The notes beneath the pieces were generated by a model. It did no database searches, had not been told where the DNA came from, and worked only from the letters and a program-made list of their open reading frames with translations. DNA of 64,000 nt, taken from contig JAUDYN010000005.1 in assembly GCA_030407005.1 (NCBI GenBank), forward strand, positions 868,001-932,000, given 5' to 3'. The stretch comes from Desarmillaria ectypa (lineage: Eukaryota > Basidiomycota > Agaricomycetes > Agaricales > Physalacriaceae). The translations under genes and the position numbers were made by a program. Positions 24,859-38,115 of this stretch are shown here, in pieces; position 1 is the first letter of the stretch; each line of letters starts with the position of its first letter.

Positions 24859-25274
24859 TGTTACATCCTTGTCTACCATGTGACTTGAGACATAAGCTTT
24901 AGTCTCTCAAGCTGCTTTGTGTTCAGGCAGTCACTCGATTAGAGACTTGGGCTAAGTCTTTGGTGCATGAATAGAAAGTATATGATTGTAATTTAGTTGA
25001 AAGATAGAGTACAATGGTGAAGTTTACTCTACTTATATACTGTAAGTACGGCATTATATTGAGATGAAATGGTATAGTCCATGCTGGAATGGTGTTGAAG
25101 TAAGATGGATCCAGAAGGATCATGGTCCAATGGTGGTGAAGTAAGGTGATAACTAGTGGGAATTGGTGTCAGTATCAGTGAGTAGGTCAATATAGAGTGA
25201 GAACTGCAATGGATAAGATGGGATAAGTCATGAGTATGATATGGATAAGATAAGATAATGGAAAAATCATAACA
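24859..25274 (-). repeat. Gyp3 3' LTR
   Basis: 416 bp, begins TGTTACATCC and ends AATCATAACA on the plus strand, then TTACCCCCTTGTTAAAGC, the complement of the chromovirus polypurine tract. Same family as the Gyp1 and Gyp2 LTRs. Confidence 0.85.
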
Positions 25275-26480
25275 TTACCCCCTTGTTAAAGCAGTCATCC
25301 CAACTGCTAAGGTTCTTCCTCGGGGGCTTTGAATTGTGATTTGATTTGACTGATCCAATACTGATCAATCAGGTGTTTCCATAGATTTTTATCTGGATTG
25401 ACAATCTATTTTTTGTATCCATCTTTGCATTGAGCAAAGTATGTGATATCACTGTTTTTGGAGTATTTGTGGTCTAGTATCTTAACCACTACTTTGTTCT
25501 TGGTTACAATTTTTGGAGTATATGGCACAGTTTACACTGGCCTTGTACTCTTCAATCGCTTCTGTAGCATTTGTCATCTCTGTTTCTCTGACCCAGGAGT
25601 TATGTTCCCTGGTCCAACCTTTCCACTTGACGAGGTAGTCGGTGACTTCCTTGGAAGGTTGTCCATGCTTGGAGCATACCTTGCATGTATGTGAGTCCAG
25701 GACTTCTTCGATTTCATATTCTTCTTGTCCATCGATGAGGTCTGGAGGAGAAGGCGGTGGTTGTTGTTGGTTGGAGAATGAAGGCACCATGTATGGAGTC
25801 AACAATTTCTTGTTAAATCGGGGATGTATCTTCCAGTGGGGTGGCAGTTTTAGCTTGTATACTGCTATACTGGATTTCTTGACAATTTTGAATGGTCCAG
25901 TTCATTTATCATCGAGCTTTTTCTTTGGTTGTGGAAGATGAAGGTTGGCAGTATCAAGCCATACCTTATCACTGATGTAGTATTCACGAGGCGATTGCTT
26001 TTTCTTGTTGTATTGTGCCTTCATTTGCACCACTGCTTTTTCCAAAGCATCATGGACTTCCTTGTAGACTTTGGCCATGGTTTCGGTGAAGTTGACAGCT
26101 GTGGGATTAGCAAAGCTCGTCTTTTGGATTGACTCTAGAATGAGTCAGGGATTTCATCCATAGAGGACCATGAAGGGACTTTTGCCAATAGCCGAATGGA
26201 TTTGGTTATTGTGGGCAAATTCTGCAAGGGGTAACCATATGACCCAGTCAGTTTGTCAATGGTTAACAAAGATGTGGAGGTATTTTTCAACTTCCTGGTT
26301 GACTCTCTCTGTCTGTCCATTGGTCTGAGGATAATACGCCATTGAGGTATTTTGCATGATATCCAGCATTCAATAAAGTTCCTTCATGAATGCAGATACG
26401 AATTGAGGTCCTCAGTCTGAGATGACCACTTACGGCATTCCATGTTTTGCATACACATGGTTGCAGAGCATCAAAGCCCA
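25275..26480 (-). pseudogene. Gyp3 pol 3' part (integrase core to chromodomain)
   Basis: On the minus strand the frame at 25,482-25,805 reads EEYEIEEVLDSHT then DYLVKWKGWTREHNSWV, the chromodomain. The integrase C-terminal and core regions lie between 25,850 and 26,480. The element is truncated at 26,480 in the middle of the integrase by the start of the Gyp2 LTR; the remainder of Gyp3 is not found on the other side of Gyp2. Confidence 0.85.
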
Positions 26481-26904
26481 TGTTAGGCACCGCCTTGGAC
26501 ACGTGACTTGGGGCCATCAGCTGACTTCTCTGGGCTGTTACACATTCAAACAATCACCCGTATAGAGAAGTAGAAGCTTTAGGGCCTTCTGTGTTGTGTA
26601 GACAAGGAGTTTATGATTGGAATTTAAACAAGAGATAGAGTACAACTGTGTAGTTTACTCTACTTATATAGTATTTCTATGGTGTTATATATAGATGAAA
26701 TGCTAAAGTCCATGCACAAATGGTGTTGAAGTAGGACAATCTGGGAGGATCATAGAACCAATAGAGAACATCTGGGGTGACAGATAGTGAGAACGAGGGT
26801 TGTAGCTGGCGAATAGCTGGATACGAGTCAGATTCTTGAATAGATTAGATGGCTGAGTCATCAACATGACTCAGATAAGATAAGATAATGGAAAAATCAT
26901 AACA
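26481..26904 (-). repeat. Gyp2 3' LTR
   Basis: 424 bp, plus strand TGTTAGGCACC to AATCATAACA, followed by the complement of the purine tract (ACCCACTTGTTAAAGC). TATATAGTA promoter-like box inside. Confidence 0.92.
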
Positions 26905-26936
26905 TTACCCACTTGTTAAAGCAGTCATCCTGACTG

Positions 26937-29900
26937 CTAAGGCTCTTCCAAAGGGGTGTCGTACTGTGTTGTGATTTGACTGATCCAGTACTGATCAATC
27001 AGTTTCTTCCATATGTTCTCATCTGGATTGACGATCCATTTTATATATCCATCTTTTCTTTTGGCAAGATAGGCTACATCGCCATGTTCCAAATACTCAT
27101 GGTCCAGTATCTTGACCACTATTTTGTTCTTGGTTGTGATTTTTGGAGTGTATATGGTGCAGTTTATGCTGGCCTGATACTCTTAGATCGCTTCCAAGGT
27201 GTTTGTCATCTCATTTTCTCAAACCCATGAATTGTGTTCATGGGTCCATCCTTTCCACTTGACTAGGTAATCTATGACCTCCCTAGATGGTTGTCCTCTC
27301 TTGGATTGTACCTTTCTGGTGTGCGAATCTAAGACTTCTTTGATTTCGTATTCTTCCTGACCATCAACGAGGTCTGGGGGAGGAGGTGGTGGCAACTGTT
27401 GGTTCGGAAATGAAGGTTCAACATAAGGGGTTAACAGCTTTTCATTGAACTGGGGATGGATCTTCCAATGGGGCAGCAGTTTTAACTTATACACTGCCAC
27501 TCCTGACTTTTTGATGATTTTGAATGGTCCTGTTCGTTTGTCATTGAGCTTTTTCTTGGGTCTAGGAAGATGAAGGTTGGCAGTATCAAGCCATACCTTA
27601 TCTCCGATTCGGTACTCCCATGGAGGCTGTTTCTTTTTGTCATATTGTGTTTTCATTTATGCTGCTGCCTTTTCCAAGGCTTCATGTACTTCTTTATGGA
27701 CTTTGGCCATTGTTTCTGTGAAATCGACTGCTGCTGGATTCACAAAGCTGGTCTTTTGGATAGACTCAGGAATGAGTCGGGGATTGCATCCATAAAGGAC
27801 CATGAAAGGACTTTTGCCCATGGCCGAATGGACTCAGTTGTTGTGGGCAAACTCTGCTAAGGGTAACCATGCTACCCAGTCTGTCTGTCAGTGATTGACA
27901 AAGATGCAAAGATATTTTTCAACCTCCTGGTTGACTCTCTCTGTCTGTCCATTGGTCTGAGGATGGTATGCCATTGAGGCATTCTGCATGATATCGAGCA
28001 TTTGATAGAGTTCCTTCATGAATGCTGAGATGAACTGGGGTCCTCAGTCAGAGATGACCACCTGGGGCATTCCATGCTTTGCATATACATGGTTGCGAAG
28101 CATTAATGCCCATCCTTCTGCTGATAACTCCTCATTACACAGAATGAGGAGAATGTTCTTGGAGAAATGATCTACAATGACCAGTAGAGCATCATGTCCT
28201 TCTGATTCTGGGAGTCCAGTGACTATGTTGACTGAGATGTGGGTCCATGGACTGTCCAGTATTGCATTTGGATGAAGAGGCGCAGCCTTGGCCTGTGTAT
28301 CACTCTTTGTTCATTGACAAGTCTCACATCCCTTGATGTAGGACTCAACATCTTTCTTCATCTTCGGCCACCAATATTTGTGAAGGATGAGTTTCTTGGT
28401 CTTGGCGATTCCTGAATGTCCAGCAGTGATGTGATCATAAAATTGTGAAATGATCTCCCCGTGTAATATAGAGTCATTCGGAATGTAGACTCATCCATCA
28501 TACCACAGGAGTTCATTCTCCTAGGTGATCCCTCATTCATGATTAAGGGATTTCTCGATCCCTTGATCCCACTGATCCTTCTGTCTTGTTGTGTCTCTTA
28601 TATGTGTGATTTGTTCTTCAGTTGTTGGTAATATCAACACTCAAAAATGTTCTGGGGATAGAACGACAATGTCTTGATTGTCTTCTTTTCCCTGATCATG
28701 ATTGTCTCATCTGCTGAGAAGATCCGCCTTCTGATTTGCAGTTCCAGCTTTGTGTTGAAGGACAAAGTGGTATTCTGCTAATTCAGTGACTCACTGAGCT
28801 TGTTGGCGGTTCAACTTCTAGGGTTTCTGGAAGTATTGGAGATTCTGGTGATCCATCCAGATCTCAATGGTCTCTTTAGCGCCCATAAGGTAATGGTGCC
28901 ATTCTTCGAGAGCTAGCATGATTGCTAGGAGTTCCTTGTCATAGATTTCATAATTGTGCTCAGTGACAGTGAGCACTTTTGACATGAAAGTGACAGGCCT
29001 CCATTTGCCATCCTTTTCTTGACTTAGGATGGCTCCTATCACACCATCACTAGCATCTGCTTCTACTTGGAACTTTCTGTCATCCGAGGGAATCGTAAGA
29101 ACTATGTTTGTCATCATCAACTTCTTGAGTTGTCTAAATGCTTGTTCTTGTTCTGATCCCCATGTCCAGTCCACCTTTCTGGTTAACTGGGTAAGGGGGC
29201 ATATGATCTTGGAGTAGTCCCAAATGAACTTTCGGTAAAAGTTCGTGAATCCTAAAAAGGACTGTAGTTCCTTCTTCTTTGTTGGGGTGGGCCATTCTGC
29301 TATGCCTGCTATCTTGACTGGGTCTATGCGAATAGCATCTTCGCTGATGATCACTCCAAGGTATTCAGTTTCCAATACCTCAAACTCACATTTCTCAGCT
29401 TTGAGGAACAGCTTGTTCTCTCTGAGACATTAGAGTACTTGTCGCACTATGTCTTGATGTTCAGACAAGGATTTCATGAAGATAAGAATATCATCAAGAT
29501 AAATTGTGATTTTTCCTCTAGCAATCAAGTCCTTGAATATGTCATTCATCATCCACTGAAACATGGCTGGTGAGTTCGTAAGCCCAAAGAACATAACCGT
29601 AGGCTCAAAGAGTCCTCAGTTGGTTCTGAACATGGCCTTTTCTTCATCTCCATCTCGAATCCGGACATTGTTATATTCTCATCAAATGTCCAACTTGGAG
29701 AAGTACTTTGCTCCACATAGCTTGTCGATAAGCTTGGAGATCAGGGGAAAGGGATAACGATTTTTGATTGTCATTTCATTCAGTTTTTGATAATTCTGAA
29801 CAGGTCATAGTGAACCATCCTTTTTCTTGATGAAGAAGAAAGGGGAGGCAAAGGGAGATTTCGAGGGATGGATTCGTCCCAAGTCTAAGTTCTCATCCAA

Positions 29901-31888
29901 GAACTTGTCCAACTGTTCTTGCTCGTTTCTGTTGAGTGGATAGACTTTGCAGTCCAGGGTCGATTTTGCATTAGGGACTAACTCGATTGCATGGTCCCAG
30001 GGTCTCCTTTCTAGTAATTTGTCAAAGCTTTCTTTTGAGAACAAATCTCTAAAGCTCTGATACTGAGGAGGCACGAGCTCCTCAAATGTCTGTTTCGGTT
30101 TTTCTGCATTGGCAGCTGCGGCCAACTCGTTCATATGATGAATGGCACGAAGGATGATTTCTTCTTGCATGTTGACTGCAAGAATACTTTCTCCTTCCTT
30201 GAGCTCTTCATCCCATCGATCTTCTTTATCTGCATCTGGCAGAATGAAGTGGTTCTGGACACAATGACATCATCCGAATGTTAAGATTCCTGCCTTCCAG
30301 TTGACAAAAGGATTGTGGTGTTTAAGCCAGTCATGGCCCAGATACACTGTCTTGGAGCCTAAGTCAGTGACCACGAGATCAATTCATTTGCTATGGTCTC
30401 CGATGGTCATTCGGAGTTCCATGAATTCAGTAACATCCCCTGCCTTATTACGCGTTCTGTCGGCATTATAGACTGGTATAGGGGCTGTGGCCTTTCTAGT
30501 ATCCGACCGGTGTTGTTGGACATAAGTTCGATTGATAGAGCTGCCTGTACAGCCACTATCCAACAACACATAGGTTGTCAACGTCTGTTTCCCAGTACAT
30601 GGGGAAAGCTGGATATCCACCAGGAAGTCTTGTCCTGAGCTTCTGGTCCTGCAGATATAGCGGATCGGTTCATGTAGTTTATAGAGCTGTTCTTGGGCTA
30701 TACTCCCTCCCATCTTTAAGCTTTGGATAAGCTCATCATTGATTTCTCCAAGTCGTTTGGGGTGTACTCAAATGGAGAGAACTGCCTTGGTGACTGTGAA
30801 ATCTTTGGAGCTGCGAACTGCATGCAGAGTCCAATCAATCCCGAATGGTCTAAGCCATTGGTGATTATCCTGCTTCCCCATACATTTGGAAGTGTCTGAT
30901 ACCCCCTTGTTAGGATAGGTGTTGGGTTCAACACTTCCTCATGTGTTCAGAAGGTTGATGGTCTGTTTTTCTGGTGTTCTGGATATTGGGGTACTGGCTT
31001 TGGATTGGTGAGCTTGCCAAATCCTAAAAGCTGTGTTGTCTTCTTCGTCGGGTACTTCAACAATGGTGGTTCTACTGAAATGCCCCCTTTTTACTGCCTG
31101 GGTGCTAGCAGGTTCCTGCCCCTATCAGGGTACAGCCACTGATGGGAATTTGTCAGCCAGCTTGCCTTCATATCCCTGGTCAGTACCCCTGTGTTCTTCA
31201 GCTGGCACCACTTTTGACGGAGTTTGAATTTCCTTGGTCATTGACTCCCAGTTGGTGCTACCATTGTGCCCATTGTTTGGGTATATCTGCCCCCTTTCTA
31301 TTGCCTGGGTGCTAGCAACTTCCTTCCTGTCAGCTTTGATCCTGTGACTCACCAGTCCAGTTTGATACTCACCCTCATCAGGTTTTCTACTCCCCGGACC
31401 AGTTTGTCTGGGGCTTCGGTCCTGGCCTTGGTTAGAGGCACTATCCTGGTCCTCTGCTGACTCTGGCGGGACTGGTGGGCTTGCCCCTCCGCTTGAGGAG
31501 GATACTGGGATGGTCGGACTTCTGGGAGGCCCGAAGGAGTCCTGCCTACTGGTCTCTGCCCATCACTGATTGCTCAGCAGTGTATCTGGTGAGCTCTGCT
31601 CGTTGGACTTTGTCACGGCGCCAGCACCATCTGGCAAGTCCTGCTCCAGTCTATCAGAGGCTCGGGATTTGTCACTACAGGTATTTGTGTCAGCATCTTC
31701 TAGGAGGATGATGTACCTGTTTTTGTTTGTTGATTCTTTTTCAGTCTTCGGCTTCAGTTTCTCTGAAGTCATAGATATATTCGTTTTCATACATAATTGT
31801 CTGTTTTCATAGTAATCAGTCCAACCTATGGAAACCGAGGACACACCTTGAGACTTGGGTGAGCAAGGGGAATCAAACCCTTGACACC
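26937..31888 (-). pseudogene. Gyp2 pol pseudogene
   Basis: Minus-strand polyprotein. The protease at about 30,560 keeps LLDSGCTGSS. Reverse transcriptase spans about 29,400-30,170, with YLDD at about 29,494-29,508. RNase H is in 28,818-29,375 (EADASDGVIGA, YEIYDKELLAI). The zinc region and integrase follow (about 26,940-28,560), with the chromodomain at about 27,219-27,370 (YLVKWKGW). Stops, mostly TGA, separate the open stretches; one lies after CKTCQ, at the same place as in Gyp1, so that stop predates the split of the two copies. Confidence 0.87.
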
Positions 31889-34421
31889 CTACTCTTTTAC
31901 TTCCTCAACCTTGGAGGTGCTCGGCACCACTGCATCAGTGGGCCCCACATATCGCACCACATTCTTCTCTTTCATAGGGCAGTTCCTACTCAGGTGTCCC
32001 TTCTCATTGCACCTAAAGCAGCACCCCTCAGCTTGTTGCTGGTCTAAGTCTATGGGCTTCTCCACCCCTCTGTACATCATCCACTTACCAGTTCCAGCAT
32101 CATGACTGGTTCCTCCACTCCCAGCAGTTGGCTTTAGGGCCAAGAAACTTGTTGCCCCAGTGGCATTCTTGCCACTGGGTTGCTGTTGTTGGGGATGCAG
32201 GCCCTGCTTCTGGCTGTCCTGAGGCATACTGGTGGTCTGGTCAAAGACCCACTTCTGCTGTCTCTCTTCATACATCTGGAGGATGTGTTCCTTCCACTCC
32301 AGATATGAACATGGGATATTCACACCCATGTTGGATATGAAGGTCGTATAAGAACTGGGAACTCCCAGTCTCACCGCCTTCACCATTGCACCATGTTTGG
32401 CTTTATTGGTCCTTTGGCCTGCTAGCTTGGCTTCTTCCTCAAGCTTCTGGAAATAATGGGAGGTGGGCTGTGCTCCCATGTGCAAGTCGAACATGTGCTT
32501 TTCATGAATCTCCTCAATGGCAGGATCCCGAAATTGTCATGTGACTAGGTTGACAAAGTCAGCCTAGTCGGGGTATCTGAAGTGGGCAGCAGTGCCATCG
32601 AAGGCATCACCAACCCAGTATTCGGGTCTCTTGTAGACCCACCAGTCCTTAGCAGCGCCCTCAAAGTGGGATGTCATGAATAGTACCAGGTGCGACAGCA
32701 CCTGGAAATAATGATGGAACACTTCAAAATAGGCGATGCAATCACCTATGAAGCGCTCAATGTCATCATGGTCCCCCTTGAATGGGGCGGGGACCTTGAC
32801 GAGGGTTGGCTTGATGCCCAGATAGGGGGCATCAGTGGTGGCATTCCCGACAGGATTGGGGATTGGGTTGGGAGGACCCTGTCCGAGAGGCAGTCTTGGG
32901 ATCGAGTAATGATCCAGCCATGGTCCTGAGTAGCCTCTTGACGGCTCACCCAAGGGCCTTCCCCTCTCTAGTTCCTTCCCCTTTTCTTGATCCCGGAGGT
33001 AGTCTGTCATCATCTTGCAGGCAGATTCCTCCCTGTTGAGTTCTTTGCGCATTTCTGCAATGTGCCTCTCCTTTTTTGTCAGCATGATTTTCGTCTGCTG
33101 ATGGATTTCTTCTGCCATGGCAGGGGTTCTTGATGCCCCTGCAGTGGTGTTTCCTGCAGGGGCTCCTTCAGCTTCCATGTCTTCTCCTGCCCCTGCGAAG
33201 AGAAGACTACCACCCTGGTAGGGGTGGTATCCTTGGTGATGTGCCCAATGGTGCAGGGGCGAGTCAGGAAGTGATCATGGGTTTGTGACTGGGGTATCCG
33301 GTGGGTGATCTGGATATATTTCGTATTGGGGCTGGTGGTAGTCCAGCCCACTATAATAACCTGTATTGTAGGTTAATGTATCGTACAGGGCCCTTTGCCC
33401 CCAATCACTCTTCTCTTGCCACCTCCAACCTCCATAAGTGCTGAAGGGTCCTCTCCAGTTCCCACTGCTCCGCTGGATCTCGGGGCCAAAGCCCTGGAAA
33501 TAGATCCCCTGTGGAGGGGTGGAATATACTCTGGTCACGGTTGGTGCAAATCTGGGCAGCGACAATATCAGCCCTACTGGGGCTATTGATTGGGACTCGA
33601 ATGAGGTCCCCTCTGTTGAGGGTCAGCCACTCGTCCATCTCAATTCTGGGCTCATCCCAGAGATCATGGGCTTCGATGTCTCAGCATCAAACTTCCCAGG
33701 CAGCAGTCTGGAAGGGACCAAAAAGTCTTCTATCAACCTCAGAGAGGTTGGGCCAGACAAAGTCCCCCCCATTTGGATTGAAGGGGTTGTCAGGGGCATG
33801 GGGAGGGGCTGGAATCGGGGCATTGTCTCTGATGATGTCATTGTTGGACTCGTCATCAGAGATTTCGATGACAGGGAGGGAGGAGAGAGAGATTGACTCT
33901 TCTTCCTCAGGCCATGCTTCACAGCCCCAGGGGCTGTAGGGGTGGTTTCGATCCATAGCAGGATCGTCTGGGTTTCGGGGTCCATGGAAGGACCCATTGT
34001 CACTGTCTGGGGAGGGCGAGCAAGATCGTACCTGCCAGTGTTGCTGGTGGAGGGTGGGGGTTGGTGAACGAGGGGGGGGGCTGGGGTAAGCAGGCAGGAG
34101 GTTGTCAAGTGTAAGCCGAATGTTCTGCACATATTTCTGGGCTGCTGTGATGGTGGCAGTGGGTCGTTCCATCTGGTACCAGAGTAGAACTGCTTGCACA
34201 TTATGTGCGCAGGTGGAGGAGGGCCCAGGAGTCAGAGGCCTTGAATCTGTACTCCCCTTGAAGGAGAAGGCAATCATGAAGCAGGTGTGGGGGCGGACAA
34301 GTGGTACCGTCTCTCGCTCTCCCAGTCTGGTGGGGAGTAGCTCCTGGGGAATGACATGATCGGGATGTCGGGAAGGTCGGAGGGGTGGGGCAGGTTGTCG
34401 GGCTCGCCTTTGCTGGAGCAA
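31889..34421 (-). pseudogene. Gyp2 gag pseudogene
   Basis: Capsid/nucleocapsid protein. The N-terminal part (33,687-34,421) is proline-rich and ends in an acidic Ser/Asp region. The capsid core lies at 32,564-33,178 and 31,889-32,494 (FKGDHDDIERFIGD, HYFQKLEEEAKLAG). An intact CX2CX4HX4C zinc knuckle (CFRCNEKGHLSRNC) is at about 31,985-32,026. A few stops interrupt the frame, for example at about 32,560. The likely start codon is at 34,421, close to the 5' LTR. Confidence 0.85.
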
Positions 34422-34605
34422 AGCCCGGATTTCTTCCTCGTAGATGAGTATGGCGAGGACTGTGAAGAAAGTTAATAATATGGTGCCGCCAATAGCGACA
34501 CTGAGGGAAACAGTTCGGGATTTGGTTTGTCAGTTCTCTTCTTCAAGCATGAAGAAGTTCTTCTCTATGGCTAGCATTGGAGAAGCAAGGTAATCTCTTG
34601 TTTAA

Positions 34606-35029
34606 TGTTAGGTACCACCTTGGGCACGTGACTTGGGACCATCAGCTGATCTCTCTGGGCCATTATGCATTCGAATGATCACCCAATGTGAGAGATTGAA
34701 GCTTTAGAGTCTTCCATATAGTGCAGACAAGAAGTATATGGTTGTAATTTAAACAAGAGATAGAGTACAACTGTGTAGTTTACTCTACTTATATAGTATT
34801 TCTATGGTGTTATATATAGATGAAATGCTAGAGTCCATGCACAAATGGTGTCGAAGTAGAATGATCCGGGAGGATCATAGAACCAATAGAGAACGTCTGG
34901 GGTGACAGACAGTGAGAATGAGGGTTGTAGCCAGTGAATAGCTGGATACAAGTCAGATTCTTGGATAGATTAGATGACTGAGTCATGGATATGACTCAGA
35001 TAAGATAAGATAATGGAAAAATCATAACA
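34606..35029 (-). repeat. Gyp2 5' LTR
   Basis: 424 bp, plus strand TGTTAGGTACC to AATCATAACA. It pairs in length with 26,481-26,904 but with many substitutions, mostly in the outer third. Copia1 sequence begins immediately at 35,030. Confidence 0.92.
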
Positions 35030-36834
35030 GAAGTTCTGCATTATAGTATTTGATGACTGTTGTATTCTCTATGAACTCTATGAAGGTATGTTTCTTTGCT
35101 TTTCCTGAGTTTCTGCCCAGCTTTAAAAGACTGATTCCTTTCCATTTAATCTAGACTGCACAACCAAACTCTTGTAGATGTGAGACATTAGGTTTTCTTC
35201 CTGTCTATGCTTCTTTAGGTGTTTTCCCATCAAGAGCTTGGGTTGGTACATGGTTTCTGACATATGCTACATATTCTATTGCTGTCTCCCACAGGAATGA
35301 TGGTATATTATTGGCTATCATCATGACTCATGCTAACTCCACTAGTATGTAATTGAAGTATTCAGCTATGCCATTAGATGAGTGTGCATATAGTGCTAGT
35401 GTGAGTAGTCATATTCTTTTCTTCTTCAACTATTGTTTGACCTCCCCATTAGTGAGTTCCTTTGCATTATCAATATGTAGTATCTTTAGTGTGAACCTGT
35501 GCTATGTTTCAATGAAGGTGATATATTCTTTAATTTTCTGGAATGCTTCTGACTTCAATTTCATAAATTCAGGTGTATATCACCAGGTTGCATCATTTGT
35601 GAGTGTGATATTGTATTTTAACTTCTGCAGAGACTAACTCATGCTGATCCCCAGATATTACCATGTGTGGTTTTCTCTGGTTTCTTGCTTTGATGTTTTT
35701 CTTCTTGTGAGAATGGACAAAGAGTCATCTTGGCTTGAATACAAGCTTTGCATTGACTGAGTGGAGGTGAGTTGTCATTGACTATGAATCCTTCCACCAA
35801 TCCTTCTCTCTTCAACTGTTCTAACCCTAACTTCCCTAGATGTCTCATATGTTCTTATTTTTGGTATTGGCAATATTTGACTGTTCTCATACAGTATTAT
35901 ATGCTTGAGTATCCATCAAATACAAATGGTGTATCTTCTTTCCTTCTGCCAGGATTTCCTATCCTTTTGGAGAAACTAGACTATGCCATTCATAAATAAA
36001 GCTTTCATACCAGCATCATCAAGCCTGCTGATAGAAATAAGGTTATTTACAGCATTTGGTGCATGTAATGTATCTTTCAGTTTATGAGTGACAGTTTTCT
36101 CATTGACTTTGCAGTCTAACAGGACTGTTCCTCAGCCTAGTGCCCAAATGGATGTTTCTGATGTCTGTGATAGTCATAGCCTCAAGCAGCTTGAAGTTTA
36201 TAAAAGTTTTTTGTAAATTAGAGATATATGAGGTTGTTCCAGAGTCAGATTAGCCAGCTGTAAGTGGAGAAATGTGAGTCAAATTGAGGCTTATACTCTA
36301 CATTGTAGGCAGCTTCAATAATATCATCCTTCATATTTTCTGAATCTTTTGCCTAATTAGATCTTTCCTGATTCTTCTTTTCCTGCTTCCTGCCTGAACC
36401 TTTCCCTTCTTGGCTGCCACCCTTGGACCAACACTGCACTGATGTGTGGCCTTGCTTGTGGCAGCTCCAACACTCAACATTATTGAAGACCTTCCCCAAT
36501 GTGGAGTTTCCTCAACTGCTTTCACTACCTGTCTTTCTATTATTATGTCCATACATGGTGGCTTCACTTCCACCAGATTTTGCAATCTGTTGATGGTTCT
36601 CTTCAAGAATGATGGCAATGAACTCATGTGACTCAGAAAGTCTTCATCAGTGATGATACTCTCCAACATGCTAAGCTCTTCCTGGATTTGGCACATCTCT
36701 GTGGTGTGCTCAACAATGTCTGTGGACTCATCAGCCACAGTATAGTAAAGATGGTGTCAGTGCATGAGTATTCCCAATTTTCCTCTAGCTTCCTTTACCA
36801 ATTTAAGCTGCATCCATATTTCAGCCAACATTTT
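35030..36834 (-). pseudogene. Copia1 gag to integrase remnant
   Basis: Minus strand. A gag-like part with a zinc knuckle (CWSCHKQGH and QCW at about 36,410-36,480) is followed by a GAG-pre-integrase domain at 35,639-35,848 (HLGKLGLEQL, CKACIQAKM, HGNIWGSA). The first part of the integrase core then reaches the break at 35,030. Stops are common. The rest of the integrase and the start of RT are missing; RT/RNase H of the same orientation lies at 24,064-24,858. Confidence 0.78.
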
Positions 36835-37026
36835 TGGTCTGCCTGGTATATATACTATAAGGTGTGTTCTTCTAGAATATACTATTATCTACTAGTGTCC
36901 ATGTCTGACTCATTGCTGAGTGAGTAGACAGATGATCAACTCAAGGAGAAGGTGCATGAAGGATTGCATGCTTCAACATTGCTCCAATTGCCAGATTGCC
37001 ATATGCAGCTGAGTGCATCTTTAACA
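36835..37026 (-). repeat. Copia1 5' LTR
   Basis: 192 bp, plus strand TGGTCTGCCTGG to ATCTTTAACA. Same length as, and close to, 62,308-62,499. No purine tract follows on the right, as expected for the 5' LTR of a minus-strand element. It marks the right edge of the repeat block. Confidence 0.85.
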
Positions 37027-38115
37027 TTCTGGCACATGCTTGAAGTTGCAAATCCCAACAGTTCCCTTTACACCCAGTGAGATTGAAGGTCCTGTGTGGA
37101 TGATTATTCCTGCTGTAGCCTAGCAAGTCTTGGAACAGCATAGCCTTTTCCAGACAGGAAAGTGCACAACATGTTCTTTCAAATGAAGAGAATGTGTGTT
37201 GAGTCACTTCAAATGAGATTCTTTAGCAAGTTGAGTGAAGATGATGACAGATTCATTTCCATAAACAATGGTGAATGCAAGAAAAAAATCTGACTGTCAC
37301 CTGCATGGGGAATAGGTGGGGTATGTGACTTCATTCATATGCATGAGAGGTCTCATAAGGGACTTTACCCACATGATAGTCATGATATTTATCATAATGG
37401 TATGATGATGACTGGAAATGGTGTCTTCATGTATAGACCCACACATGTTCATGCCTAGAAAAGCTTGATCATTGGGCCTTCAATGTCTCCACATTTTCAT
37501 CTTATTCTTCATCTAGCAAGTTAGTACCACGTAACTTAGATCATGGAGCTAACTTTGAACATTAGTAGTACATTTCAACTTGAAGTCACCCATAGTCGCA
37601 CACCAAAGAATCTAACTCTCCAGGTTTTCAATGTTTCCACATTTCATTTCACAGCTTTGATCCTCTTATAGATAGCCTAAATTGAGATTGTCTGAGCACC
37701 ATCACAGATGGCCCCAGTAATGCGCTTCTGTATCAAGACCATTCTGCTGTGATGTTTTCATACATAGGACATTGTAGTTCGGGTTCACACCTGTCTCCAC
37801 ACTTTGATCAGTGCTATGTATTCCAGTGGGACAGTGAACACAACTTGCCTGGACCATAATGTAATGCCTCGAGACTTAGACCTTGTTACATGGAATTTCT
37901 CAAGCCTCATCTTCGCCCTATCATGTGAAATTTCCCCTCCTTCCATCATCACAGATCACAGATCATCTCCGATCACTCCGCTGCTCTCAAGACCATGTTC
38001 ATGCGTAAACACTACAAAAATTCTTAATTTTCCCAGAATGTCAGGAAGGAGGGTACTTTAAGAGACTCCTACAAAGGTAGTGTTATCTTTATACTCGCGC
38101 TCTGCTATATATAAA
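37027..38115. other. spacer between repeat block and gene island
   Basis: No gene supported. CpG becomes common again from about 37,500, marking the change from decayed repeats to host-like DNA. A short related unit TGTCTCCACATTT or its variant recurs at about 37,485, 37,629 and 37,791. A TATATATAAA stretch (about 38,105-38,114) directly touches the start codon of the next gene. Confidence 0.5.

Larger units (their letters stand above)
26481..35029 (-). mobile_element. Gyp2: near-complete chromovirus (minus strand)
   Basis: 8,549 bp with 424-bp LTRs at both ends and the full order gag, protease, RT, RNase H, integrase, chromodomain on the minus strand. It is the best preserved chromovirus copy in the window and serves as the reference for the others. 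It is not autonomous, because several in-frame stops remain. The sequences outside the two LTRs do not match each other (GCCCA on the left, GAAGT on the right), and the LTRs differ from each other at many positions, so the two ends may derive from different insertions. Confidence 0.9.
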
